Shown: positions 50,271 to 58,684 of the stretch, piece after piece
Numbering within the stretch: position 1 is the stretch's first letter
Layout: each line of letters opens with the position of its first letter
Source of the DNA: a virus
Strand: one strand, 5' to 3'
IMG/VR virus record: IMGVR_UViG_3300028361_000031
Span: 1-58,833 of that record
Length of the DNA: 58,833 nucleotides
Program-made: the position numbers and the translations under genes
Notes under the pieces: model-generated
Database searches by the model: none
Seen by the model: only the letters and a program-made list of their open reading frames with translations
What the model was told of the DNA's origin: nothing

Positions 50271-51157
50271 AAAACCTAAAAGGAGAAAAATCCAATTGTG
50301 TAATAACGTATTGCCCACATGGTATTAATGATAAAATTTTCAAACCCGTCAACGTGGAAGATGAATTCAGACAATCGCTTTTCGGCCAGAAAAATTATAA
50401 ATTCGTATTGTTTTGGATGAACAGAAACATAAAACGTAAACAACCCAGCGATGTAATATGGGCGTACAAAAAATTCGTGGATAGTATCCCCACAGAAAAC
50501 CGTAAGGAAGTATGTTTAATAATGCATACGAATCCAATCGATACCAATGGAACGGATCTAGTTGCGGTCAAGAAAAAGATTTGTCCTGATTACGAGGTTA
50601 TCTTTTCAACAAATAGAATTGATCAATCTCAATTAAATAAACTTTACAACATATCCGATGTTACGATAAATATCGCTGGTAACGAGGGATTTGGATTAAC
50701 AACCGCAGAATCACTGATGGCTGGAACTCCGATAATCGTAAACGTTACGGGAGGGTTACAGGATCAATGTGGTTTCCGAGTAGGTGGGAAAGAACTAACT
50801 ACGGAAGATTACATTAAAATCGGATCACTACACGAGTACAAAAAGTGGGAGGATACGGTTACCCACGGTAAGTGGGTCAAACCCGTATGGCCACGAGTAC
50901 AGACAATGGTAGGATCAGTATCGACCCCATATATTATAGATGATAAAGTGAATGTGGATGATGTCACGGATGCAATTAAGTACTGGTACGATATGACAAA
51001 AATGGAACGTACCGAATGTGGTACATCCGGTAGGGAATGGATGAATAAGAAAAATGGGTTGAATTTAAAGACCATGTGTGATACTATGACCAATGGTATT
51101 GAGGCGGCACTTAAAAACTTCAAGCCCAAACCTAGATATAACCTTTATAAAATTTAA
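50267..51157 (+). CDS. GT-B glycosyltransferase, C-terminal half
   Basis: 296 aa: CVITYCPHGINDKIFKPVNV, YKFVLFWMNRNIKRKQPSDV, LNKLYNISDVTINIAGNEGF, GLTTAESLMAGTPIIVNVTG. This is the donor-nucleotide domain (E-x7-E-like GNEGFGLTTAE). Together with 48941 it would form one 485-aa enzyme. Own ATG overlaps the RHH stop. Confidence 0.75.
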   Translation: MKNLKGEKSNCVITYCPHGINDKIFKPVNVEDEFRQSLFGQKNYKFVLFWMNRNIKRKQPSDVIWAYKKFVDSIPTENRKEVCLIMHTNPIDTNGTDLVAVKKKICPDYEVIFSTNRIDQSQLNKLYNISDVTINIAGNEGFGLTTAESLMAGTPIIVNVTGGLQDQCGFRVGGKELTTEDYIKIGSLHEYKKWEDTVTHGKWVKPVWPRVQTMVGSVSTPYIIDDKVNVDDVTDAIKYWYDMTKMERTECGTSGREWMNKKNGLNLKTMCDTMTNGIEAALKNFKPKPRYNLYKI

Positions 51158-51161
51158 TAAT

Positions 51162-51302
51162 ATGAAAATAAATAAGAGATATTTTTATGTTGGGATTATA
51201 TCGATTATGATAATATATTCATGTAAGAAATCATATGATTTGATATCCGAAGCGATTACAATAGAAGATTTAAAAAAAGAAAATATAACAGAAAATGAAT
51301 AA
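51162..51302 (+). CDS. Small lipoprotein, 46 aa
   Basis: Signal peptide II: basic start MKINKRYF, hydrophobic VGIISIMIIYS, lipobox IYSC with Cys21, then a short charged tail. A phage lipoprotein of this size fits superinfection exclusion or receptor masking, but function is unproved. A few bases overlap with the next gene. Confidence 0.6.
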   Translation: MKINKRYFYVGIISIMIIYSCKKSYDLISEAITIEDLKKENITENE

Positions 51303-51820
51303 CAAACCATTACTAGTATTTCAAGCCCCGATTGCCACACGGTCGGGGTATGGGTGATCATTCAAGAGATTTATTAAGAAGTCTTTTTGAGATAGATAGA
51401 TTCGATATAAAAGTAGTTCCGACAAAATGGGGGAATACACCACAAAATCAATTAACCGATGATACCGAATTCGGTAGAATGATTTTAAATAATATTATAA
51501 CTACATTGGATAGGAAACCCGAAGTGTTTATACAAGTCAGTGTTGCAAACGAATTTAAACCAGTTGGTGTTTTTAATATCGGTATTACTGCGGGGGTAGA
51601 GACAACTGCGGCTCCCAAGGATTTTATTGAGGGGTGTAATCGAATGGATCTGGTAATCGTTCCATCCGAATTCACAAAACGAACATTACAGAACACAGGA
51701 TACAACCAAATAGATAAACGAACGGGTAAAACGGTATCGGTGTTAAAATTAGAAAAACCGATAGAAGTTCTCCATGAGGGATTAAATTTAGAAGTTTTCA
51801 ATAAAATAGAATGGGTATAA
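51295..51820 (+). CDS. GT-B glycosyltransferase, N-terminal half, with frameshift
   Basis: ATG 51295 reads NKPLLVFQAPIATRSGYG and stops (TGA 51355). The next frame continues GDHSRDLLRSLFEIDRFDIK, VFNIGITAGVETTAAPKDFI, DLVIVPSEFTKRTLQNTGY, EVLHEGLNLEVF to 51820. The expected RSGYGDHSRDL is restored if one G of TATGGGTGATC is removed. Either a sequencing/mutational +1 or a frameshift site. It covers only the acceptor domain; the donor half is the next ORF. Confidence 0.65.
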
Positions 51821-51821
51821 T

Positions 51822-52598
51822 ATGAAAGTAAGTAAAAAAAATAGTGATATATACCAACTATTAGATAATGATGGTATTCCCTCATGGAATTTTTTATTCG
51901 TAGGACATTGGCTACAAGGCAACGTTGGTGAGGACAGAAAGGATATTGGTATGATGATAAAGACATTCTGCTCAATATTCAAGGATTACCCAAAGGAAAA
52001 ACAGCCTGGAATTATCATGAAAACATCGACTGCAGGATTCTCGATGATGGGCAGGGAGGATATTAGAATAAAGATAGATAATATCAAAAATCAATTTGGG
52101 GATAAGTGTCCACCAATATTCCTATTGTTCGGTGATTTGAGAGAAAGTGAAATGAACGAACTTTATAATCACCCCAAATGTAAAACAATGATTTCATTTA
52201 CCAAGGGTGAGGGGTATGGTAGACCATTGCAAGAGTTCGCAATAACAGGAAAACCAATAATAGTATCCAAGTGGAGTGGTCAAATGGATTTCCTACCAGA
52301 AGAAAATGTAGTATTCCTAGAGGGTGATGTAAAACCTGTCCATGAATCCGCGGTAAATCAATTTTTACTAAAAGAATCAAGTTGGTTCACGGTAAATTAC
52401 TCACAGGCAGCACAGAAGATGTACCATGTACATAAGAACTATGATGATTATTTAAAAAAATCATCACCGTTAACCAAGTACACCGAGGATAATTTTTCAT
52501 TATCTAAGATGACCGATAAGTTAAAATCCATATTAGAGAAAAATGTACGGGCCACCGAGCACGTAGAATTAGTATTACCTAAAATTACTAAATTATGA
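51822..52598 (+). CDS. GT-B glycosyltransferase, C-terminal half
   Basis: 258 aa: WNFLFVGHWLQGNVGEDRKD, IGMMIKTFCSIFKDYPKEKQ, MISFTKGEGYGRPLQEFAIT, GKPIIVSKWSGQMDFLPEEN. A donor-binding domain with the G-E-G-x-G-(R/L)-x-x-x-E pattern. It has its own ATG one base after the partner's stop and a different frame. Second GT-B enzyme here divided at the domain boundary, but without an endonuclease in the gap. Confidence 0.75.
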   Translation: MKVSKKNSDIYQLLDNDGIPSWNFLFVGHWLQGNVGEDRKDIGMMIKTFCSIFKDYPKEKQPGIIMKTSTAGFSMMGREDIRIKIDNIKNQFGDKCPPIFLLFGDLRESEMNELYNHPKCKTMISFTKGEGYGRPLQEFAITGKPIIVSKWSGQMDFLPEENVVFLEGDVKPVHESAVNQFLLKESSWFTVNYSQAAQKMYHVHKNYDDYLKKSSPLTKYTEDNFSLSKMTDKLKSILEKNVRATEHVELVLPKITKL

Positions 52599-52810
52599 GT
52601 CAGTGGAGAAGATATAAACGCAAGAGTATAAGTGAAATGAGAACCTATGAAGAGGGTGAGATATTGTCGGATAGAGTTTCCATATCTGCTTCTGATTTAG
52701 AAAATGGCAGCCCCAAAATTGGTGATATGATTGCTAGAAACCCCATGAACCATGAAGATATGTGGTTGGTCGCTAAAGAATACTTTGATGATAATTTAGA
52801 ACCAATATAA
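52595..52810 (+). CDS. Conserved small phage protein, 71 aa
   Basis: RRYKRKSISEMRTYEEGEIL, VSISASDLENGSPKIGDMIA, RNPMNHEDMWLVAKEYFDDN. The 'GDMIARNP-x-(N/D)-H-x-D-x-WLVA' pattern is common in T4-like phages. Role unknown. ATGA overlap with the previous gene. Confidence 0.6.
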   Translation: MSQWRRYKRKSISEMRTYEEGEILSDRVSISASDLENGSPKIGDMIARNPMNHEDMWLVAKEYFDDNLEPI

Positions 52811-53337
52811 TGAGTTTCACAAATCAATATAGGCAAATTATGCAACCAGAGGCCCGAGTTGCAAGGACTGCTATCAAACCTAGAAATGTATATCGCGTGA
52901 GCACGTATACGGGTAGCAAACCCATCACAAAAACGGGTGATGAATCTAGGTGGATTTTTGTAATTGGTGTAGTGGGTGATAAAATACACTGTATTAGGTT
53001 AAATGAAATAAAACCCTTAGATTTCACTAATTTTATAAACAAAATTCGTGATAAACGTACACCCATAACTGATGATAAACTTCTAAGTTTGTTCCTAAAG
53101 AAATTTAGTACGAATGGATCTGATTTATTTGAACAACATATAAAGGGTGATTCAAAAATATATCCAGGTGGAAAATCTGCATATAGAATCTATATGTTGG
53201 AGAAAATTAGATATGTATTTGAAATCAGATTCGAAACAGGTTATTTACGTGAATTGTTCGGAGAAATAAATACACCAAATACATCACAACAGCAAAGAGT
53301 TGTACAGGAAAAAGAAATAGATGAAAAGGATGGATAA
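52810..53337 (+). CDS. Hypothetical protein, 175 aa
   Basis: ARTAIKPRNVYRVSTYTGSK, RWIFVIGVVGDKIHCIRLNE, IKPLDFTNFINKIRDKRTPI. A beta-rich N-terminal half and a disordered Gln/Glu tail. Looks like a conserved phage family but is not assigned. Confidence 0.5.
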   Translation: MSFTNQYRQIMQPEARVARTAIKPRNVYRVSTYTGSKPITKTGDESRWIFVIGVVGDKIHCIRLNEIKPLDFTNFINKIRDKRTPITDDKLLSLFLKKFSTNGSDLFEQHIKGDSKIYPGGKSAYRIYMLEKIRYVFEIRFETGYLRELFGEINTPNTSQQQRVVQEKEIDEKDG

Positions 53338-53761
53338 AATCGATAAGTTTAGGGGCGAGTATAATTGGTTAAGCAACTTCTATGATGTTAGGATTGAATT
53401 CGGTGAAAGGGTTTACAAATCAATAGAACACGCGTATCTAAGTGCTAAGTGTGATGATGAACAATGGAAACAATTATGTTCGGAAAACCAGCCCGCGGTA
53501 GAACTTAAAAAGATATCCAAGGGAATACCAATTGTAGCAAACTGGGAAGATCAGAAACTTAGTGTAATGAAGGTATTATTGGTAAAGAAATTCACACAAG
53601 AACCATTTAAATCCAAACTCATCAAAACATCGGGTAAGTATATAGAGGAAGGTAATACTTGGTATGATACCTTTTGGGGTGTCGATTTAAAATCAGGATT
53701 TGGAGAAAATCATTTAGGTAAAATTATAATGGATATCCGAGATATAATATTAAAAAAATAA
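53321..53761 (+). CDS. NADAR/YbiA-like N-glycosidase
   Basis: 146 aa: FRGEYNWLSNFYDVRIEFGE, VYKSIEHAYLSAKCDDEQW, LLVKKFTQEPFKSKLIKTSG, YIEEGNTWYDTFWGVDLKSG, GENHLGKIIMDIR. All conserved NADAR segments are present (LSNFY, SIEHAY, KF, EGNTWYDTFWG). Family members cleave glycosidic bonds of ADP-ribosylated or riboflavin-pathway compounds, and some reverse guanine ADP-ribosylation on DNA. Probably protects phage DNA or NAD metabolism. Confidence 0.75.
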   Translation: MKRMDKIDKFRGEYNWLSNFYDVRIEFGERVYKSIEHAYLSAKCDDEQWKQLCSENQPAVELKKISKGIPIVANWEDQKLSVMKVLLVKKFTQEPFKSKLIKTSGKYIEEGNTWYDTFWGVDLKSGFGENHLGKIIMDIRDIILKK

Positions 53762-53764
53762 ATT

Positions 53765-54508
53765 ATGACAATAAGTTATTGTATTACCGTGTGTAACGAG
53801 TTATTAGAAGTTACAAAACTGATAAATTTCTTACAACTACATATCAATCCAGATGATGAAATCGTGGTACAATATGATGAAACCGCAGTTACATCGGAAG
53901 TACTTGCTTATCTAAATATAGCAGATAAAATGGAGGCAAGATTGAAAGTAGTCGGATTTCCATTGAATAAAGATTTTGCATCATTTAAGAACAATCTCAC
54001 AAAACACTCAACCAAGGATTATATATTATCGATCGATGCCGATGAAATTCCACACGAGAACTTGGTGGAACTATTGGGACAAGTACTGGATACAAATCCA
54101 GTTGATTTAGTTTTCGTACCAAGGATAAATACAGTCGATGGAATAACCGAACACCATGTAAAAAAATATGGTTGGAAAATTACAAAGATAGAATCGGATA
54201 CTCTAATACATGAAAAGGTAATTGATATTGATAGTGCGGAATATCAATTACTGAAAAAATATGATTTGATAATCGAAGAAACCCATAGTGGATTGGTGAA
54301 ATATTATAGACCCGTTAATCAATTTCCAGATTATCAAACAAGATTGTACAGGCGGACAGATGATATTGAGTGGCAAAACAAGGTGCATGAACGGATTACA
54401 GGATACAATAATTTTTCCAACTTCCCCGCAAAAGAAGAATGGTGTATTTATCATCACAAGTCCATAGACAGGCAAATTGTTCAGAACAATTTTTATGAAA
54501 CAATATGA
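53765..54508 (+). CDS. Family 2 (GT-A) glycosyltransferase
   Basis: 247 aa: ISYCITVCNELLEVTKLINF (start typical of GT2), DYILSIDADEIPHENLVELL with the D-x-D motif, then RLYRRTDDIEWQNKVHERIT and IYHHK. Start of a run of five glycosyltransferase-like genes. Confidence 0.8.
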   Translation: MTISYCITVCNELLEVTKLINFLQLHINPDDEIVVQYDETAVTSEVLAYLNIADKMEARLKVVGFPLNKDFASFKNNLTKHSTKDYILSIDADEIPHENLVELLGQVLDTNPVDLVFVPRINTVDGITEHHVKKYGWKITKIESDTLIHEKVIDIDSAEYQLLKKYDLIIEETHSGLVKYYRPVNQFPDYQTRLYRRTDDIEWQNKVHERITGYNNFSNFPAKEEWCIYHHKSIDRQIVQNNFYETI

Positions 54509-55404
54509 AACGTAAGTTTACAGCAATATACGCACATGATGGTGAAGAATGGTCGACCCCATATTCAATAATTCAGGAATTTGAAGCAAGGGGGTGGGAA
54601 ACGGAGATAGTAAGTATAGGTTCTAATAAAACGGGTAGATACAATGATATTTCACTTCATGAGTGGATTCATTCAGATAAACAAACTGATATTGTAATGC
54701 TATTTGATTGGGGACGGTTCGATTCACCATTACTTGATAAGAATAAAAAGAATGCGTTTTGGGTACAGGAAAGTGGAGATGATCCACAAAACTTCGATAG
54801 GAACTTCCCCAAGTCCGACAGATTCCATGTAACCCTATCACCTGATTTCGAATCGACGGAAGAATATAAGAAACGTGGCATCGATGCGTATTGGTTTAAT
54901 CATTTTGCAGATACCAGAGTTCAATTTCCAATAAAAAGTGAAGTAGATTACGTTGCATTAACAACGAGGGGAATCGGTGGTTCACAATTCTTGGATACCC
55001 TGACCAGACATGGGGATGGTGCGTTTGGTAATAGAAACGGATTAAATTCCGAAGAACATACCAAATTCCTCAATTCAGGATTAATGGTTGTACAAAATTC
55101 AAGGTGGGGAGAAATTACCCGCAGAATATTTGAAGGAATGGCGTGTGGAAAATTGGTACTCACAGATAGATTATCGGATTCCAAGAAACTACAAGAACTA
55201 TTCATAGAAGGTCAGGAAATTGTATTCTATGATGATATAATAGATTGTATCCATAAGATGAACCACTTTTCGGAACAAGATAAAGTACGTGAGGGTATCG
55301 CAAAAAAAGGAATGAAAAAAGTATTAGAAAATCACACACAGATTCAGAGAGTTGATTTTATTATACAAAAATATAATGAATTTTTAACAAAAATAAATGA
55401 ATAA
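54505..55404 (+). CDS. GT-B/CgeB-like glycosyltransferase
   Basis: 299 aa: TAIYAHDGEEWSTPYSIIQE, RGWETEIVSIGS, FWVQESGDDPQNFDRNFPKS, QNSRWGEITRRIFEGMACGK then LVLTDRLSD. The C-terminal 'R-x-FE-x-MACG' is the donor-binding signature of glycosyl-transferase-1-type domains. ATGA overlap with 53765. Confidence 0.7.
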   Translation: MKRKFTAIYAHDGEEWSTPYSIIQEFEARGWETEIVSIGSNKTGRYNDISLHEWIHSDKQTDIVMLFDWGRFDSPLLDKNKKNAFWVQESGDDPQNFDRNFPKSDRFHVTLSPDFESTEEYKKRGIDAYWFNHFADTRVQFPIKSEVDYVALTTRGIGGSQFLDTLTRHGDGAFGNRNGLNSEEHTKFLNSGLMVVQNSRWGEITRRIFEGMACGKLVLTDRLSDSKKLQELFIEGQEIVFYDDIIDCIHKMNHFSEQDKVREGIAKKGMKKVLENHTQIQRVDFIIQKYNEFLTKINE

Positions 55405-56137
55405 ATTACCACTTTCAATTGGCATCCTTGCGTGGAATAGTGGTCAAACGTTGGTAAACACCCTCCAGACTTACTTTGATCGACGTATGCTACATTATGT
55501 AAATGATGTAACCATTTTGTTCCAATCGGTGAATGAACAAGATAAGGAAATCGCACGACATTTTAATATCCCATATATTGGGTGTGAATCAAACATTGGT
55601 ATTGGCCAAGCATTTATCAAATTGACCGAGAACTCACAGACAGAAAATGTAATGGTGTTGGAACATGATTGGAAGTTGATAGAGGATGAAACAATCACAA
55701 TAGATAGATTAAATAGTGGTATAGAATTACTGAATAAAGGATTTTCGTGTGTTAAATATAGACACAGAAAACGTCCAGGCAAACCTTTATTTTCACAAAT
55801 TCATGAGGGAAATGAATTGAATTATTATGATAGGGAGATAGAACAAAAATCCCCACATCTATTGGACTCCGTGCATTGGTGTAATCCGAATGAAAAGTTC
55901 CCCAATTATATTCAGAAGGAAGGTGAGTATTTTACAACTACTTCCCGTTGGGCAAATTGGACTAACAACCCGTGTATGTACAAGAAAGAATTTTATTTGG
56001 AAACAGTAACACCGTTCGCTGGTAACGGTATCGATCTAGAAGGTAATATTGGTAAGTGGTGGGCAAAACAAGAGTATAAGGTCGCACATGGCAACGGGCT
56101 TTTTACTCACTTGGATGAGGGAAAATATGGAATATAA
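55397..56137 (+). CDS. GT-A-like glycosyltransferase
   Basis: 246 aa: LPLSIGILAWNSGQTLVNTL, IGCESNIGIGQAFIKLTENS, VMVLEHDWKLIEDE. The E-H-D segment stands where GT2 enzymes have D-x-D. Unknown acceptor. Overlaps 54505 by 8 bases. Confidence 0.65.
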   Translation: MNKLPLSIGILAWNSGQTLVNTLQTYFDRRMLHYVNDVTILFQSVNEQDKEIARHFNIPYIGCESNIGIGQAFIKLTENSQTENVMVLEHDWKLIEDETITIDRLNSGIELLNKGFSCVKYRHRKRPGKPLFSQIHEGNELNYYDREIEQKSPHLLDSVHWCNPNEKFPNYIQKEGEYFTTTSRWANWTNNPCMYKKEFYLETVTPFAGNGIDLEGNIGKWWAKQEYKVAHGNGLFTHLDEGKYGI

Positions 56138-56160
56138 AAAAGTAAAACCAATAGATTAAA

Positions 56161-56937
56161 ATGAAAGATTTAATAATCTCAGCAATAGCAAACTATAGCA
56201 AAGAAAAAATCAAAATCTATGTTGAATCATTAGATAGAACTGGATTTTCGGGGGATAAGATAATGGTGTGTTACAATATACCACCTGATACCATTTCCTA
56301 TCTAAAATCCTTTGGATGGGAGTGTTATGGTATGAAACTACAAGGTCATCCACATATGAGGCGATTACTTGATATGTGGTATATAATTCAGAACGATACT
56401 CGAAAATGGAATCATATAGTAACCACAGATGTCCGTGATGTAGCATGGCAAACAAATCCATCAAATTGGTTAGAAAATTATTTGGAATCGGAAATTATAG
56501 TAGCATCCGAGAGTATACATAATGAAGATGAGCCTTGGGCGAAGAAAAATCTACACGAGGGATACGGCCCGATATTTTGGGATTATATAAAATCGAACAC
56601 GGTAGCTTGTGTAGGTGTTTTAGCTGGTAAGGGTCAATCTATGAAAGATTTACTAATGATTAACTGGTTGATATCACAGGCAGGAGATACCCAACACTTT
56701 ACAGACCAGAGTGCATTGAACTTAATACTTCATAATTCTCTAATATCGGATAAGTTAAAACCAAATAGTGATTTTGCATTACAAGTGGATTCTTTAAAGA
56801 ACCCTAATCGATTTGAAAAAACAGATGTTGTTATAAAAAACGATATGGTAATGAATGGGGATAATCCATATGTACTCGTTCATCAATATGATAGATTACC
56901 GAACTTGAATAAAATGTTTACAGAAAAACATAAATAA
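56161..56937 (+). CDS. Putative glycosyltransferase (DxRD type), 258 aa
   Basis: MKDLIISAIANYSKEKIKIY, MKLQGHPHMRRLLDMWYIIQ, WNHIVTTDVRDVAWQTNPSN, QHFTDQSALNLILHNSL. The T-D-V-R-D segment matches a GT-A-like family of phage and capsule enzymes. Starts 23 bases after the previous gene. Confidence 0.6.
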   Translation: MKDLIISAIANYSKEKIKIYVESLDRTGFSGDKIMVCYNIPPDTISYLKSFGWECYGMKLQGHPHMRRLLDMWYIIQNDTRKWNHIVTTDVRDVAWQTNPSNWLENYLESEIIVASESIHNEDEPWAKKNLHEGYGPIFWDYIKSNTVACVGVLAGKGQSMKDLLMINWLISQAGDTQHFTDQSALNLILHNSLISDKLKPNSDFALQVDSLKNPNRFEKTDVVIKNDMVMNGDNPYVLVHQYDRLPNLNKMFTEKHK

Positions 56938-57828
56938 ATGAAAATAATCATAACATCGTTTGTAATGCCACATGAGTTGGATGACTTGGAACGTGTTTTG
57001 ATAGAGTTCAACAAATCATCAAAGTATGTAGATGGTAAGGATTATGGATTCAATATTTCCATGAACATTTCTGATTATTTAGTTGATTGGGATAATTCAA
57101 TTGCACCACCAAAGTATTTCGAGGAAAAATTCTACAAACTTAAAAAACTAACTGAATGGTGTGGTGATTCTACATTCCAAATTCGTGATGATATACGAGG
57201 TGCACTACAAGCAAAGAGATATGCACACATGGAAACTCCAAATGCTACCCATTTTATATGGATGGACACGGATATTGTATTTGATGAAATGGCACTAGCA
57301 TATATTGAAAACGGTATAAAATCAATAGAATCAAATGAAATATATAAGTACATCATAACACCTGAAATTGTTAGGTATTGGGATACTACTTGGGATTGTC
57401 TTGTCAATGAAAAATACATGGAAATGGAACTGGATTATTGTAAGATATGTAATCCATTCACGGATAGTGGTGTCAAGGGATCAGTGTCAGTCGAAAGTGT
57501 AAATAATAGAGTACATGGACAACCAAGATTTAAGTTCGGTGCGGGTTGGTTGACATTGATATCCAAACCGTTATTGGATAGAATACCGTTACCGGAATCC
57601 ATGGGAGCATACGGCCCCGATGATACATTTTTGATGTGGGGTATGGAAAAGTTAAAATCCCAAGGAGAAAATATATTCCAGTTCAAACTTAAAAATTACA
57701 TAGTTTGTGAGAATTTTAGGTACAGAAATCAATCAGAGTACGGGTATCTAATAAAAAGGATAGACCGCAAGGATGAGTTTCTACAAATATCCAATGATGC
57801 AATCAATTCAGAAATACAAAAATTATAG
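56938..57828 (+). CDS. GT-A-like glycosyltransferase, 296 aa
   Basis: MKIIITSFVMPHELDDLERV, RDDIRGALQAKRYAHMETPN, THFIWMDTDIVFDEMALAYI with D-x-D, KFGAGWLTLISKPLLDRIPL, GAYGPDDTFLMWGMEKL (probable acid/base region). Ends the glycosyltransferase run. Confidence 0.65.
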   Translation: MKIIITSFVMPHELDDLERVLIEFNKSSKYVDGKDYGFNISMNISDYLVDWDNSIAPPKYFEEKFYKLKKLTEWCGDSTFQIRDDIRGALQAKRYAHMETPNATHFIWMDTDIVFDEMALAYIENGIKSIESNEIYKYIITPEIVRYWDTTWDCLVNEKYMEMELDYCKICNPFTDSGVKGSVSVESVNNRVHGQPRFKFGAGWLTLISKPLLDRIPLPESMGAYGPDDTFLMWGMEKLKSQGENIFQFKLKNYIVCENFRYRNQSEYGYLIKRIDRKDEFLQISNDAINSEIQKL

Positions 57829-57985
57829 TTTATGTAAATCCGATCATAAATTAATAACATCCACCAATCACCTTTATTTATTATATATTCATATTTATAT
57901 AGGTATAGTAGCATATACAGTTATAAAATCTATTTTTTTTAAAAAATAGTAAATAATATTTTATGAAAATAAAGATGTATACATA
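57829..57985 (+). promoter_or_regulatory. Intergenic region with late-promoter-like motif and hairpin
   Basis: TATTCATATTTATATAGG (about 57886-57903) resembles the motif before endonuclease ORFs. CTATTTTTT/AAAAAATAG (57930-57949) makes a 9-bp hairpin after it. It precedes a membrane/coiled-coil gene pair that looks late (lysis or virion), consistent with a late promoter. Confidence 0.45.
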
Positions 57986-58222
57986 ATGACGGATCTAGTA
58001 GTTTTTATTTTACCCTTTTTTACTGGATTAATTGGTATCGTAGTCGGACAATTTTTTAGAAAAAATAAAAAACCGATATCATGTAACATCAATTTAAATG
58101 AGTTAATAAAATCTATAGATTTATATAAACAATCAACAAATAAACTTCATAAAAAAACACTTAATCGTATAATTGAACTCGAATGTTTGAAACAATCCCC
58201 CAATATTGATGAACACGGATAA
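57986..58222 (+). CDS. Membrane protein, 78 aa
   Basis: N-terminal span LVVFILPFFTGLIGIVVGQF (residues 4-23), then a basic, helical cytoplasmic part (FRKNKKPIS ... KSIDLYKQSTNKLHKK). Holin-like size, but a single span only. Overlaps the next ORF by 17 bases. Confidence 0.5.
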   Translation: MTDLVVFILPFFTGLIGIVVGQFFRKNKKPISCNINLNELIKSIDLYKQSTNKLHKKTLNRIIELECLKQSPNIDEHG

Positions 58223-58595
58223 CCTACTATCACTTATGCCATATATAGCACCCATAATCACTGCATTCGCGGGAATTCGTTGGGGTGGAGTTATATTGGA
58301 TAAGTTAAACATAAAACAAAAACGGGGAGATGTCGAAAGTGATTCCCTACGAAACCTTAAAAGGAATCTTGAACTGTACCAGGAAATAGTTGATGATCTT
58401 AATCAAAAATACAAAGAAAGAATATTCGATTTCGAAGAGAACTTCAATCAGAGTTTAATTAGATTGAAGTTGGAGTTGGAAGATTTACGTTCGGTAAACG
58501 ATGGACTTCAACAAATAATTATAGAACAAAGGGCTCTAATAGTAAGACAATCCAAGAGTATTAAATATTACGAAAGTAAGTGTAATCAAGAGTAA
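58206..58595 (+). CDS. Membrane-anchored coiled-coil protein, 129 aa
   Basis: N-terminal hydrophobic LLSLMPYIAPIITAFAGIRW (residues 7-26), then a long coiled coil from about 45 to 120 (LKRNLELYQEIVDDLNQKYK, LIRLKLELEDLRSVNDGLQQ). Could be a spanin-like or scaffold protein; unproved. Confidence 0.5.
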   Translation: MMNTDNLLSLMPYIAPIITAFAGIRWGGVILDKLNIKQKRGDVESDSLRNLKRNLELYQEIVDDLNQKYKERIFDFEENFNQSLIRLKLELEDLRSVNDGLQQIIIEQRALIVRQSKSIKYYESKCNQE

Positions 58596-58627
58596 TATTT
58601 ACAAAATCAAAATTAAACTATATAGAA

Positions 58628-58659
58628 TTAGTAAAATAGATTTAATTTTTGTATATTTG
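58628..58659 (+). promoter_or_regulatory. Bacteroidota-type promoter
   Basis: TTAG (58628), 20 bases, TATATTTG (58652), a perfect -7 consensus. Serves the ORF at 58685. Confidence 0.7.
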
Positions 58660-58684
58660 TCAAAGTTAATAATTAGTTATAGAT

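Noticed and set aside
48941-51157. Glycosyltransferase halves joined by a split intein
   Set aside because: No intein block A/B at the end of the N-half and no HN-terminated segment at the start of the C-half.
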